A stretch of 64,000 nucleotides of DNA from Microbulbifer bruguierae (lineage in GTDB: Bacteria > Pseudomonadota > Gammaproteobacteria > Pseudomonadales > Cellvibrionaceae): positions 3,066,001 through 3,130,000 of the forward strand of contig NZ_CP118605.1 in NCBI RefSeq assembly GCF_029869925.1, read 5' to 3'. The notes beneath the pieces were generated by a model. The model saw nothing but the letters and a program-made list of their open reading frames with translations, ran no database searches and had not been told where the DNA came from. Each line of letters begins with the position of its first letter. Positions within the stretch are counted from its first letter, which is position 1. This document shows positions 8,972 to 17,380 of this stretch, piece after piece. A program made the translations under genes and the position numbers.

Positions 8972-9038
8972 ATTCGACGAATGGCGCAATTCCCGGGATT
9001 ACCCGGGACTGCGCGACAGCGGGTGGGTGGGGCGGCGA

Positions 9039-11027
9039 TCAGTCGCCGTAGATAATCTTACTATTCACTTTCACCGTCAGCGGGTGATAGCCGGGTTTGG
9101 CTTTTTCGAAAATCCGCTTGGCTTCGTCTTCCTTGCCGTTTTCCATCATCGCGCGGTACAGCGGGCGCACGAATTTGTTGCGGCCGATACTGATCAGGAA
9201 ATCTTCCAGGCGCGCGTTGGCCGGCGCGTAGTCGTTGCGCACCGCAATCATCAGCCAGCTGAAGGCGACCTCATTGTTCTTACCCTGGGTCAGATGGAAG
9301 CTGCTGTCCAGCTCTTGCAGCTGGTCTGCACTCAGCTTTTCCGGCATGCCGTCGAGGAAGTACTTCCACTGGTGGAAGGTCCAGCCGTTGGTGTCGATGT
9401 CGCTGGCCGTGATCTCGCCATTCAGCCACTGTTTGCGTAGCGGGTCGATTTTGCTAAAAGCATCGGACTGCGGGTGCGGCGCACCTTCGGGAATGCCCGG
9501 CTCAAAAATCCATTGCTGGATACGCGCGCGGTCCAGTTTGTCTGGATACTGCTTTAACAGGGTATCGTCCAGGTACTTCACAAAGTCTTCCGTGGTGATG
9601 CTCTGGAAAGCGAAGTGGTTGAAGTATTCCATCAGGAAATTGTCGAAATTTTCGCGGCCGACTTTCTGTTCCAGTTCGTACAGGAACAGCGAGCCTTTCT
9701 CGTAGGGAATATTCGAGAAGACTTCGTCGGGATCGCGGCCGCGCATATCGATGGCCATAATCTCGTCTTTGTCTTCGCGATCATCCAGGTCCGCCTGCAG
9801 GTCGTCGTAACCCAGCGCCATTTCCATTTTGTAGCGCTCATCACCGTACACGAACTGCATGATGCGGTTGGTGAGGTAGGTGGTGAAGCCTTCATTCAGC
9901 CACAGGTCGCGCCAGCTGGCGTTGGTAACCAGGTTGCCGGACCAGGAGTGGGCCAGCTCGTGGGCGATCAGTGCCACCAGGCTTTTGTCACCGGCGATAA
10001 CCGTGGGGGTGATAAAGCTCAGGCGCGGGTTTTCCATACCACCAAACGGAAAGCTCGGGGGCAGGATCAGCAGGTCGTAGCGATCCCAGCGATAGGGCCC
10101 GTAGTTTTCTTCGGTGACTTCGAGCATCGACTCGGTATCTTCAAACTCCTTCGCGGACGCGGCCAGCAGTTCCGGCTCGGCGTAGACACCGGTGCGTTCG
10201 CCCATGGGTTTGAATTCAAGATTGCCGATACCGATGGCGATCAGGTAGGACGGGATCGGTTGCGGCATATCGAACTCATACACGCCGTCTTTTTCCGTCT
10301 CCGGGTCGTTGTTGGCACTCATCACGGCCAGCAGTTCTTTCGGCGTGCGGATGGTGGCCTTGTAGGTCACGCGCACCTGGGGCGAGTCCTGCAGAGGAAT
10401 AAAGCTGCGGGCGTGAATGGCCTGGGCCTGGGTGAACAGGAAAGGGTGTTTTTTGCCCGCGGTCTGCTGCGGTTCCAGCCACTGCACGCCGGAGGCATCG
10501 GGAGAGGTCTGGTACTGGATGGCGACCTTGTTGGCACCTGCGGGCAGATTGATTTTCAGCGGTGTACCCAGGTGCGGGTCTTTTTTGCCAAGGCTGAACT
10601 TCACTTCCTGGAGGCTGTTGCCGACACCGGCGCGCACCGCGGTGACGTCGAGGTCGCGGGTATCGAGGATCAGCGGCGGGGTCTTCTGGGTCAGCCGCTT
10701 GATATCCAGGATGGCCTCGCCCTTCAGGACCTTGTTGTCAAAGTCGGCGGTGAGGTCGAGATCGAGGTGTTTGACGATGTAGTCATTGGTGTTGGCGAAG
10801 GAGTGGTAGTCGACGCCGGATTCCGGCTTGGCCTTGTCTGCCAGGGGAACATCTTTTTCGAGATTCTCCGGCGTGTATTCGGTGGCACTCTGCGGGATGT
10901 CTGCAGTGCTTTCGCTGCTTGCAGTATCGCCGTTCTTGCTGCAGGCGCTCAAGGTGACAAGGCTGCAGGCAAGCAGTCCGGCGCCGATCAGGCGGCCGAG
11001 GTTGGGGGTGAACAATTGGGGCAGCAT
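9039..11027 (-). CDS. M1-family zinc aminopeptidase, lipoprotein (leukotriene-A4-hydrolase type)
   Basis: A 662-residue metallopeptidase that removes N-terminal residues from peptides. The signal peptide ends in lipobox LSAC (Cys 29), so it should be membrane-anchored. The N-terminal beta-domain is followed by the exopeptidase motif GGMEN and the zinc site HELAH (H356, E357, H360) with the third ligand E379 in NEGFTTYL. The C-terminal third (from about residue 500) is the helical ARM-like domain of the leukotriene A4 hydrolase/aminopeptidase branch. Catalytic residues are all present and the length fits the family. It is monocistronic, with a terminator behind it. Probably scavenges peptides in the periplasm. 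Confidence 0.93.
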   Translation of the reverse strand: MLPQLFTPNLGRLIGAGLLACSLVTLSACSKNGDTASSESTADIPQSATEYTPENLEKDVPLADKAKPESGVDYHSFANTNDYIVKHLDLDLTADFDNKVLKGEAILDIKRLTQKTPPLILDTRDLDVTAVRAGVGNSLQEVKFSLGKKDPHLGTPLKINLPAGANKVAIQYQTSPDASGVQWLEPQQTAGKKHPFLFTQAQAIHARSFIPLQDSPQVRVTYKATIRTPKELLAVMSANNDPETEKDGVYEFDMPQPIPSYLIAIGIGNLEFKPMGERTGVYAEPELLAASAKEFEDTESMLEVTEENYGPYRWDRYDLLILPPSFPFGGMENPRLSFITPTVIAGDKSLVALIAHELAHSWSGNLVTNASWRDLWLNEGFTTYLTNRIMQFVYGDERYKMEMALGYDDLQADLDDREDKDEIMAIDMRGRDPDEVFSNIPYEKGSLFLYELEQKVGRENFDNFLMEYFNHFAFQSITTEDFVKYLDDTLLKQYPDKLDRARIQQWIFEPGIPEGAPHPQSDAFSKIDPLRKQWLNGEITASDIDTNGWTFHQWKYFLDGMPEKLSADQLQELDSSFHLTQGKNNEVAFSWLMIAVRNDYAPANARLEDFLISIGRNKFVRPLYRAMMENGKEDEAKRIFEKAKPGYHPLTVKVNSKIIYGD

Positions 11028-11341
11028 GGTGGGCTCCGTGATTGTTTTATTTTAAAGGTCCGAACTGGGTAAATTCGTGGCGGCACAGAATACCCAATAG
11101 CGCCCGGCGCAGAAAGTTTTCGGTGTGGAAGGGTGGAGGCGTAAAAGCCTGTACTCAGGGTTAGTCAAAAAAGAGTAGGGTGTCAATGTCCCGGGGTACA
11201 GGGCCAGCGCGGAGTCGGATTTTGGGGGATAAGCAAGTAGTGGGGGCTGTGGAGGGGGTCAGCGGAGGGAAATGAATACTTTGGTGACGGGGCTGAATAA
11301 AAAAGCCCCGGATGAGGTATCCGGGGCTTGTCTCTAGTGGC
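11028..11341. other. Intergenic region between two lipoprotein genes
   Basis: 313 bases with no credible gene. It must contain the M1 peptidase promoter (a TTGACT with a weak minus-10 on the minus strand near 11140-11170) and, at its left-hand-gene side, the terminator at 11299-11332. Nothing else stands out. Confidence 0.4.
11299..11332 (-). terminator. Terminator of the polyserine lipoprotein gene
   Basis: AAGCCCCGGAT / ATCCGGGGCTT stem, followed on the minus strand by TTTTTTATTC; it lies 10-45 bases after the stop codon. Confidence 0.85.
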
Positions 11342-14300
11342 CTATTGGAGGCGCGTAAATATCAGTTGCGGTGCGCTGGTCAGACCGATGATGGATAAAC
11401 CATCGGCAGAAAGCGCTAACCCGTCCTTCCTGATTTCATTTGCGTAGCTGGAAATATGCCCGCTGAAAGTACTGGTGCCCTCTTTGCTGTACAGCCAGTA
11501 GTCGGCGCTTCCGTAGTTGTAGTAGTCCCGTGCAGCGGCAACTACGTCGTCGTTGGGTGCGAGTTCGACACAGCAGGGGTAGGCCACACCGGGTAAATTA
11601 ACCATTACCGAGCCAGTGGCGGTATCCAGCTTGTCGAAGCTGTAGCCAGACGATCCAGAAATGGCATAGACAAAATCCCCATTGAAACTGACTGCAACAT
11701 CATCTTCTCCGGAAAGGCTGGAGCGCCGCGTAGAAGTGATGTTGTGCGCGAGGCTTGAATAGGTCACATCGAAGCAGCCCATGCCAATGCCTGTGGAACA
11801 GTAAACCCTGCCATTTTCGCTCACATCCAGCTCGTCTCTGTAGGCGGAATACAACGCGGTTGAACTCGTTACCAGGGATAAATCTTCTGCATCGATTACC
11901 TGCAGCCGGCCATAGGTGGCGTTCTCGCTTTCCCGGTAATAGGTAAACACAAGTGGCTTGCCATTGACGCGCCCAAATCGCACGTATTCGGGTATGTGCG
12001 GGTAGCTATTGGAGGCTTCGAGGCCAAGTACCAGATCGTAGGATGTGACACTGTTTTGCGTTGCATCTGTGGCAAAGAGCCTCTGTCCATCGCTGGATAT
12101 CGCGAGAGAGCTTATCTCACTGAGCGAGAGCGTAATGGTGTCTTCAATGGTCCCGTTGTAAATGTTGTAGACATCAACGGTATTGCCACTGGCGGCATAG
12201 GCGTAGGGTTTCACCGGATCCGCCAGCAGGTGGTTGTAATTCGCATCTACTGCAATTGATTCAGCCGGATCTGCAGTGCCTAGCCACAGACTTACCTGGA
12301 TAATTTCACTGTTCTCAACAGCACCACTGTCTGAGGAAACGGTGATGAATGCAGTGTGCAGTGTATCCAGTGCCATACCGTCGGCATTTGCCGATATGCT
12401 CAGGCTTTCACCCGTCACACCGGCGCTATCAATGGTCAGCCACTCGGCGTCGGTGGACGCCTGCCACGGCACGCCACCTTGCCAGTAGCTGTCGTCAATC
12501 AATACAGAATGCTGCAAAACCTGCTGCGCGGGAAAACTGGAAAACGCAATGCCATTATCGTGCGCAATCAGCAGGTTTTTTGCGCTTTTGACGGTGAAGC
12601 TGTAGCTGGTTTCGATGGTTTCGCCATCGACTGTAGCCGTGAGTGTGACGGTACCCTGATGGGTACCCTGCTGGAATTTTGACGGGTCAAAATCCAGTAC
12701 TATTTCATGCTGGTCTTCATCCGCATTCAAGTCAGGTATCACTGCCCAGGCATCGGCCAGAGGAAAGTCCACCGCAACATGGGTGACGTGACTTTGGCTT
12801 CCGGTACTGAGGCTCACCTGGTTGACCAGGGTTGTACCTTCCCAGCCGAAACTGGCATCCAGCTGCTGGGTTGTTTCGGCAATGCTGAATTGTGGCAGCT
12901 GGATGTCAAAGTTGAAGGTCACATACTCAACGTCGCCAGCGTCCGGGTCGGTAATGGCAATGGTTTCCGACAGCGTATCCCTGGGCACCTGGGTCATGTC
13001 CAGGGTGAATACCACCTGGCTATCGCCGTGACCGCTGCCAACGTCGGCGCTGATACCCGGCAGGGTAATATCTTCCAGCGCCCAGTCGAGATTCAGTGCC
13101 GCGATATCGACGGTGTAGCTAAAGGTGTTTTCCGAGCTGCCGCGTACATAGGTTACGTTGTGCTCATGGTTTGAAAGCGCCAGTTTTGCCCATTTTTCCG
13201 CGTTGTAGGGGTAGTTGTCGACGGCGTCAGAATAGCCGTCGTTATCATCGTCGGTATCCGCATTGTCCCCGATGCCGTCGTCATCGTAGTCGGCGACTTC
13301 TTCCGGGTCGGTAGGGAAGGCATCGTTGCTGTCTGTTACACCGTCGTTGTCATCGTCGGTATCGGCATTGTTGCCGGTGCCGTCGTCATCGCTGTCTTCG
13401 GTTTCACTGGGGTCGTAGGGAAAGGCGTCTTCGCTGTCGGGCACACCATCATTGTCGCTGTCAGGATTGCTTCCTCCGCTACCGCCGGAGCTACTGCTGG
13501 AACTCGATGAGCCGGATGAACTGCCACTCGAGCTGGATGAACCGCTGCTGGAGCCGGAAGAACTGCTGGAAGAACTGCTGGATGAGCTGCTCGACGAACT
13601 GCTTGAAGAAGTGTGGCCGCCTCCTGTGTAGGGGCCCATATAATCGGTAAGCTGGAACTCGTAATCGCTGTCCGCCAGACGCGCGATACCCAGATCTTTA
13701 ATGAAGGCAAACGCGTGTAGTACCTGGAGAACAACCTGGGTGCCATCAACATTTGTCGTCGCTTCCAGAACGAATTGAACACCCTGAGCGTTGTCTTCGG
13801 TGTAACTGGTGGTTACTGAGCCCTCTCCCTGATAGCCGCGTCCAGCGTTATAGGTAAAATTTTTGTTGCCGTAATTCGGCGATATGTTGACGATTCCGCT
13901 GCCGCTCTGCTCCAGAATGTTGCCCGGCTCCAGGGTATCGCTCCACAGCAGAATTTTTTCATTTAAACGCAGATCGATGGTGAATGTGCCAGCACCGTCG
14001 ATATATAGGTCTGGAGCATAGAAACCGAGATAGTAGATGCCGCTGCTGTCGGAGACGAAGTAGTACTTGGCCCCGCTGGGAAACACCAGTGCGCGGGCGC
14101 TCACGGCGCCGATGGTGACATCTTCGAAATGTGCGGGTTGGGTATTCCAGTTGTAGTAGAGCTCTACATCGTTGCCGGCGGGAAGATAGGGGTTGTAGTC
14201 CCCGCCGGGATTGCCCTCACCTCCGCTGCTACTGCTACTGCTACTGCTACTGCTACTGCTACTGCTACTGCTACTGCTACTGCTTCCACTGCTTCCACTG

Positions 14301-14449
14301 CTTCCACTGCTCCCGCCACTGCTACTACTGCTTGTGTTGCCGCCGGACGAGCTGCCTGCGCCGTCGGTGCCCCCCCCTCCACCGCCGCAGGCGGAGAGAG
14401 TCGCAGCCAGGACAAGGTAAGCGAGGCCTCTGAAAATCGGATTTAACAT
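11342..14449 (-). CDS. Polyserine-linker lipoprotein with TSP3-type calcium repeats and a C-terminal propeller
   Basis: A 1035-residue secreted lipoprotein (lipobox LSAC, Cys 21) followed by a Gly run and a Ser/Gly linker (about residues 30-78). An N-terminal beta-rich domain (80-280) is followed by a second Ser linker (about 282-330). Next are three thrombospondin type-3-like repeats rich in DxDxDG (DSDNDGVPDSEDAFP, DTDDDNDGVTDSNDAFP, DTDDDNDGYSDAVDNYP), which bind calcium. Then come beta-sandwich domains (about 420-720) and a C-terminal region of YVTN/WD-like blades (about 740-1035). Polyserine linkers are typical of secreted enzymes in Saccharophagus/Microbulbifer relatives. No catalytic module is recognised, so it may be adhesive or a surface binding protein. 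Its first linker is encoded by a hexanucleotide tandem array. Confidence 0.85.
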   Translation of the reverse strand: MLNPIFRGLAYLVLAATLSACGGGGGGTDGAGSSSGGNTSSSSSGGSSGSSGSSGSSSSSSSSSSSSSSSSSSSSGGEGNPGGDYNPYLPAGNDVELYYNWNTQPAHFEDVTIGAVSARALVFPSGAKYYFVSDSSGIYYLGFYAPDLYIDGAGTFTIDLRLNEKILLWSDTLEPGNILEQSGSGIVNISPNYGNKNFTYNAGRGYQGEGSVTTSYTEDNAQGVQFVLEATTNVDGTQVVLQVLHAFAFIKDLGIARLADSDYEFQLTDYMGPYTGGGHTSSSSSSSSSSSSSSSSSSGSSSGSSSSSGSSSGSSSSSSSSGGSGGSNPDSDNDGVPDSEDAFPYDPSETEDSDDDGTGNNADTDDDNDGVTDSNDAFPTDPEEVADYDDDGIGDNADTDDDNDGYSDAVDNYPYNAEKWAKLALSNHEHNVTYVRGSSENTFSYTVDIAALNLDWALEDITLPGISADVGSGHGDSQVVFTLDMTQVPRDTLSETIAITDPDAGDVEYVTFNFDIQLPQFSIAETTQQLDASFGWEGTTLVNQVSLSTGSQSHVTHVAVDFPLADAWAVIPDLNADEDQHEIVLDFDPSKFQQGTHQGTVTLTATVDGETIETSYSFTVKSAKNLLIAHDNGIAFSSFPAQQVLQHSVLIDDSYWQGGVPWQASTDAEWLTIDSAGVTGESLSISANADGMALDTLHTAFITVSSDSGAVENSEIIQVSLWLGTADPAESIAVDANYNHLLADPVKPYAYAASGNTVDVYNIYNGTIEDTITLSLSEISSLAISSDGQRLFATDATQNSVTSYDLVLGLEASNSYPHIPEYVRFGRVNGKPLVFTYYRESENATYGRLQVIDAEDLSLVTSSTALYSAYRDELDVSENGRVYCSTGIGMGCFDVTYSSLAHNITSTRRSSLSGEDDVAVSFNGDFVYAISGSSGYSFDKLDTATGSVMVNLPGVAYPCCVELAPNDDVVAAARDYYNYGSADYWLYSKEGTSTFSGHISSYANEIRKDGLALSADGLSIIGLTSAPQLIFTRLQ
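14226..14310. repeat. Tandem hexanucleotide (GCTACT) and nonanucleotide array inside a Ser linker
   Basis: About ten uninterrupted 6-base units (14226-14285) are followed by about three 9-base units (CTTCCACTG, 14284-14310). On the coding (minus) strand they specify Ser only. Both unit lengths are multiples of three, so slippage would change linker length without breaking the frame. Confidence 0.9.
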
Positions 14450-14820
14450 GCATCATCCCCTGGATTTCTGATCGAGTGTGCGCTGTATCTCCTGAATAAA
14501 CCGGCCCGGGTATCGGTCAGTAGTATCTACCGGATACGGGAGAGTGGGTCGCGCAAGTAATCGAATGAGTTTTTATGGCTGGAAGCTGGGATTCAGCCAG
14601 ATGTATTTGTGCCGCATTTTTTGACCTTGGCGGTTTTTTTATTAGAGCGACTGTTATGAGTTCCTGCTTTTTATTCGATGAGCCAAGCAGTGCACCAGTG
14701 GAAAATCACTGGCGTTTCCGGTCGGGGAATTCAGGTGCAGGAGAAGGTTGGTGTGTTCTCCAGAAGTTGAGAAGACCGCCAATATTTGGAACTTTGGACT
14801 ATAACATTGGGTCCATGAGG

Positions 14821-14847
14821 AAAAAAATCCGCCAAATGTGATGGCGG
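14821..14847 (-). terminator. Orphan terminator-like hairpin
   Basis: CCGCCA / TGGCGG stem with a 7-base loop, followed on the minus strand by ATTTTTTTCC. It lies about 150 bases beyond the FimX-like gene's own terminator with no gene between, so it may be a backup or may end a short untranslated transcript. Confidence 0.5.
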
Positions 14848-14996
14848 TTCCATTTTTGGGGGGGCGCAACTGTGGGCTTAAAGCAGGCTGATGGAGGGAG
14901 GGATGGGGCTGAAGGGGTAAGCGACAATCCGGTGGTGAGGAAAAGCAGGCGCAAAGGCAGCTTTGTTGCGTTGTCCACTTGCTGGGTTTTTTACAG

Positions 14997-15023
14997 GCCC
15001 CCTGCAAAGCGCTTGCAGGGGGC
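14997..15023 (-). terminator. Terminator of the FimX-like gene
   Basis: An 11-bp perfect stem (GCCCCCTGCAA / TTGCAGGGGGC) with a 5-base loop, then TGTAAAAAACCC on the minus strand. The tail is A-rich rather than T-rich, so efficiency is uncertain. Confidence 0.6.
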
Positions 15024-15085
15024 GGAGTGCCTGGTTGGTAGTTGCTCGCAGTAGGGACACTGATACGATCCGCGCTGCGAGCATC

Positions 15086-17170
15086 TCAGTCCAGGCTGAA
15101 ATCAAAATCCATATCGTCCCCGGGCGGTTGTACATAGTAGCCCTGGATGTAGTCGGTGCCGGATTGCCACAGGGTAGGCAGCATGCTGGCCTGTTCGATG
15201 TGCGGGACTATGACCTGGGTATCGATGGTTTTGAGCTGGCCCACCAGCTTGAGCAGCGTCTCGCTGTCTTCGCCTTCGTCCTGGACTTCACGCACGAAAG
15301 AGGCGTCGATCTTGGCGATGTCGACCTTGACGTGTTCCAGCGCCTTGAACGGGCTCAGGCCGGTGCCGAAGTGGCAGACTGCAACGCGACAGCCCATGTC
15401 CTGTACCAGATTGGCGAAGTCGCGGCTGGCGTGCAGGTTGCTGTTGATGTCTTCTGCACGCAGCTGGAAGGTCACCGCTTTGGGTGGCACCTTGGAGGCC
15501 TTGAAGGCGACCCCGAGCCAGGCGGGCAGGCTGCTGTCGGTCAGCGAAGCGGCGGTGAGATGCAGGATCAGGGAAACTTCTACGCCCTTGGCGATTTGTG
15601 CGGCGGCGGCCTTGATTGCTCTGAGGATTACCCAGCGGTCCATTTTGGTGGACAGGCCAGCATCGCCGAGTGCTTCGAGGAAGGCGATGGGGGAGAGTTC
15701 CTCCTTGCCGTCGACGAGGCGTACCAGTACTTCGTAGATCTTCTCGCCACTGCCCTGAAGGCTAAGGATGGGCTGGTACAGCAGTTTGAGGTTGCCGGCT
15801 TCCAGAGCCTGGGTGACGCGGGCGCGGTGGTAAGTGTCGGCGTCGTCCTGTTGCTGGCTGTCAGGCTCGTAGAGAGTAAAGCTGTTGCCACTGGCGTTGG
15901 TGAGGCTCTGCTGGTGGGCTTTGGTGGCCTGTTCGAGCACTTTGTCGGCATTGCCGGAAGTTTCGCTCAGCAGGGATATACCGATGGAGGCAGTAATATG
16001 CAGTGTCTTGCCGGCGGCTTCGAAAATGGTGTCGGCAATTTTCTGCAGCAGTTCCCTGGCGCGGGCTTCGGCGCTGTCCGGTGTGGTTTCCGGCATCAGC
16101 AGGCAGTAACTGTTTTCTCCGTAGCGTGCGATCACATCGCCGCGACGCACGTTGCCTTGTAGCAACTCGGCCAACTTTTTGTGCAGGTCGTCGACACCGG
16201 CGACGCCCAGGATTTGCTGCACGGATTCTTCGAAACGATCAATTTCGATATACATCAGGCCGCCGGTGCGCTGGGAGCCGGCGGCGGACTGGATCGCGCT
16301 TTCCAGCAGCTGTACGAAACGCTGGCGGTTGTACAGGCCAGTGGCGGCATCGCGGAATTTTGCTTCGGTGAGCTGTGCTTCCAGCTCTTCAGTACTACCG
16401 CTGCTGGCGGCGATACGGACCTGCAGACAGCGCTCCTCGTCGTACACGGTGGTGAGTACTTCGGCCTTGGTGGGGAGCGGGGTGCCGCCAGTGGTCTTGG
16501 CGGTGAACTGCCACTCCTGGGCTTCCACTTCGTTATTGCGGATGGCGCACTGGCGCAGAAACTCGCGCGCGTCTTCCTGTTCGCCGTCGGTGAGCATGTC
16601 GATCAGGGGCTGGTATTCGACGTCGTCGCGGTCTTTGTAACCAAACCGTTCGGCGAAGGAGTCGTTGGCGTAGACGATCAGGCCATCGGAAATGTATGCG
16701 ATGGCATCCTTGGAACTGTCCAGCAATTCTTTGGTGCGGTTCAGAGTGGCGTGGTAGCGGCGGTCGTGCAGGCGCGCTTTGCGACGCTCTTCCAGGGCGG
16801 TGAGTTCACGCTGGATCACCAGTAGCAGGTGCTGGTCTTCGTCCACGGTGACGACATCGCGTGCGCCCACCTTGAGGCCTTCAACCACTGCCTGGGCGCC
16901 ACCGCGCTCACTGAGCAGGATGGTGGGTACGTCTTTCTGCAATTTGTTAATGGTGCGGATAGCACTGGCGGCTTCCAGCTGGTTGCTCTGCTCTGCGGCA
17001 ATCAGTAGATCCCAGGTGTGTTCCTGCAGGAGTTTGGTCAGGGCCGCCTCACTGGCGACGTGCTGGGCGCGGTTCGGTCGGCCGGCGTTGTGCAGCATGC
17101 TTACCAGGCGCTGGGCTTCATTGGGGGCATCGTGGATCAGTAGAAGGCGGATGGTGTTGTCGCTGCTCAT
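15086..17170 (-). CDS. FimX-like degenerate REC-PAS-GGDEF-EAL c-di-GMP receptor
   Basis: A 694-residue four-domain protein: REC-like (about 1-130, no phosphorylatable Asp at the usual site), PAS (145-260, YISDGLIVYANDSFAERFGY), GGDEF-like (275-430) and EAL-like (445-690). The GGDEF signature is YGENS. In the EAL domain the motifs read EVL, CHFGTG instead of DDFGTG, and LHL in place of the NLS asparagine region, so neither cyclase nor phosphodiesterase activity is expected. IQGYYVQPP is kept. Length, order and the pattern of loss match FimX, a c-di-GMP-binding regulator of type IV pilus assembly and twitching. The gene is followed by a terminator and preceded by a possible PilZ-like gene on the same strand. 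The FimX assignment is by architecture. Confidence 0.82.
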   Translation of the reverse strand: MSSDNTIRLLLIHDAPNEAQRLVSMLHNAGRPNRAQHVASEAALTKLLQEHTWDLLIAAEQSNQLEAASAIRTINKLQKDVPTILLSERGGAQAVVEGLKVGARDVVTVDEDQHLLLVIQRELTALEERRKARLHDRRYHATLNRTKELLDSSKDAIAYISDGLIVYANDSFAERFGYKDRDDVEYQPLIDMLTDGEQEDAREFLRQCAIRNNEVEAQEWQFTAKTTGGTPLPTKAEVLTTVYDEERCLQVRIAASSGSTEELEAQLTEAKFRDAATGLYNRQRFVQLLESAIQSAAGSQRTGGLMYIEIDRFEESVQQILGVAGVDDLHKKLAELLQGNVRRGDVIARYGENSYCLLMPETTPDSAEARARELLQKIADTIFEAAGKTLHITASIGISLLSETSGNADKVLEQATKAHQQSLTNASGNSFTLYEPDSQQQDDADTYHRARVTQALEAGNLKLLYQPILSLQGSGEKIYEVLVRLVDGKEELSPIAFLEALGDAGLSTKMDRWVILRAIKAAAAQIAKGVEVSLILHLTAASLTDSSLPAWLGVAFKASKVPPKAVTFQLRAEDINSNLHASRDFANLVQDMGCRVAVCHFGTGLSPFKALEHVKVDIAKIDASFVREVQDEGEDSETLLKLVGQLKTIDTQVIVPHIEQASMLPTLWQSGTDYIQGYYVQPPGDDMDFDFSLD

Positions 17171-17380
17171 TGTTTTCCTGTTGTACTGCGTCGCGGCGGT
17201 GCTGATTCAATTCTTTAATACCGCTTCCGTGCCGTACCTGTCGTGGTGCCCAAGTCATCCCTTGGGCCGCGAACCGGGTAGTTTAGGCCGCGAAAATCCA
17301 GCAGAACAAGTGCGCTGTCTCCAGTCTGGGATTTGGTTCCATATTCTTGTCAGATAGAGACGAATGTTGCGCGATTTACC

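Larger units (their letters stand above)
14450..15085. other. 636-base gene-poor region
   Basis: No convincing coding sequence. It holds the polyserine lipoprotein's promoter region (14450-14560), a second terminator-like hairpin at 14821-14847 and the terminator of the FimX-like gene at 14997-15023. The ORFs that cross it lack family features or a ribosome site. Confidence 0.5.

Noticed and set aside
9615..11072. A 485-codon plus-strand frame opposite the M1 peptidase
   Set aside because: Low-complexity shadow of the peptidase; the real gene has intact zinc and lipobox motifs.
14226..14310. Tandem array considered as CRISPR or recombination site
   Set aside because: Units are 6-9 bases with no spacers, and they encode a Ser linker in frame.
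14575..14841. An 88-residue plus-strand frame in the 14450-15085 gap
   Set aside because: No ribosome site, no signal or domain, and it ends at a terminator-like hairpin; no support as a gene.
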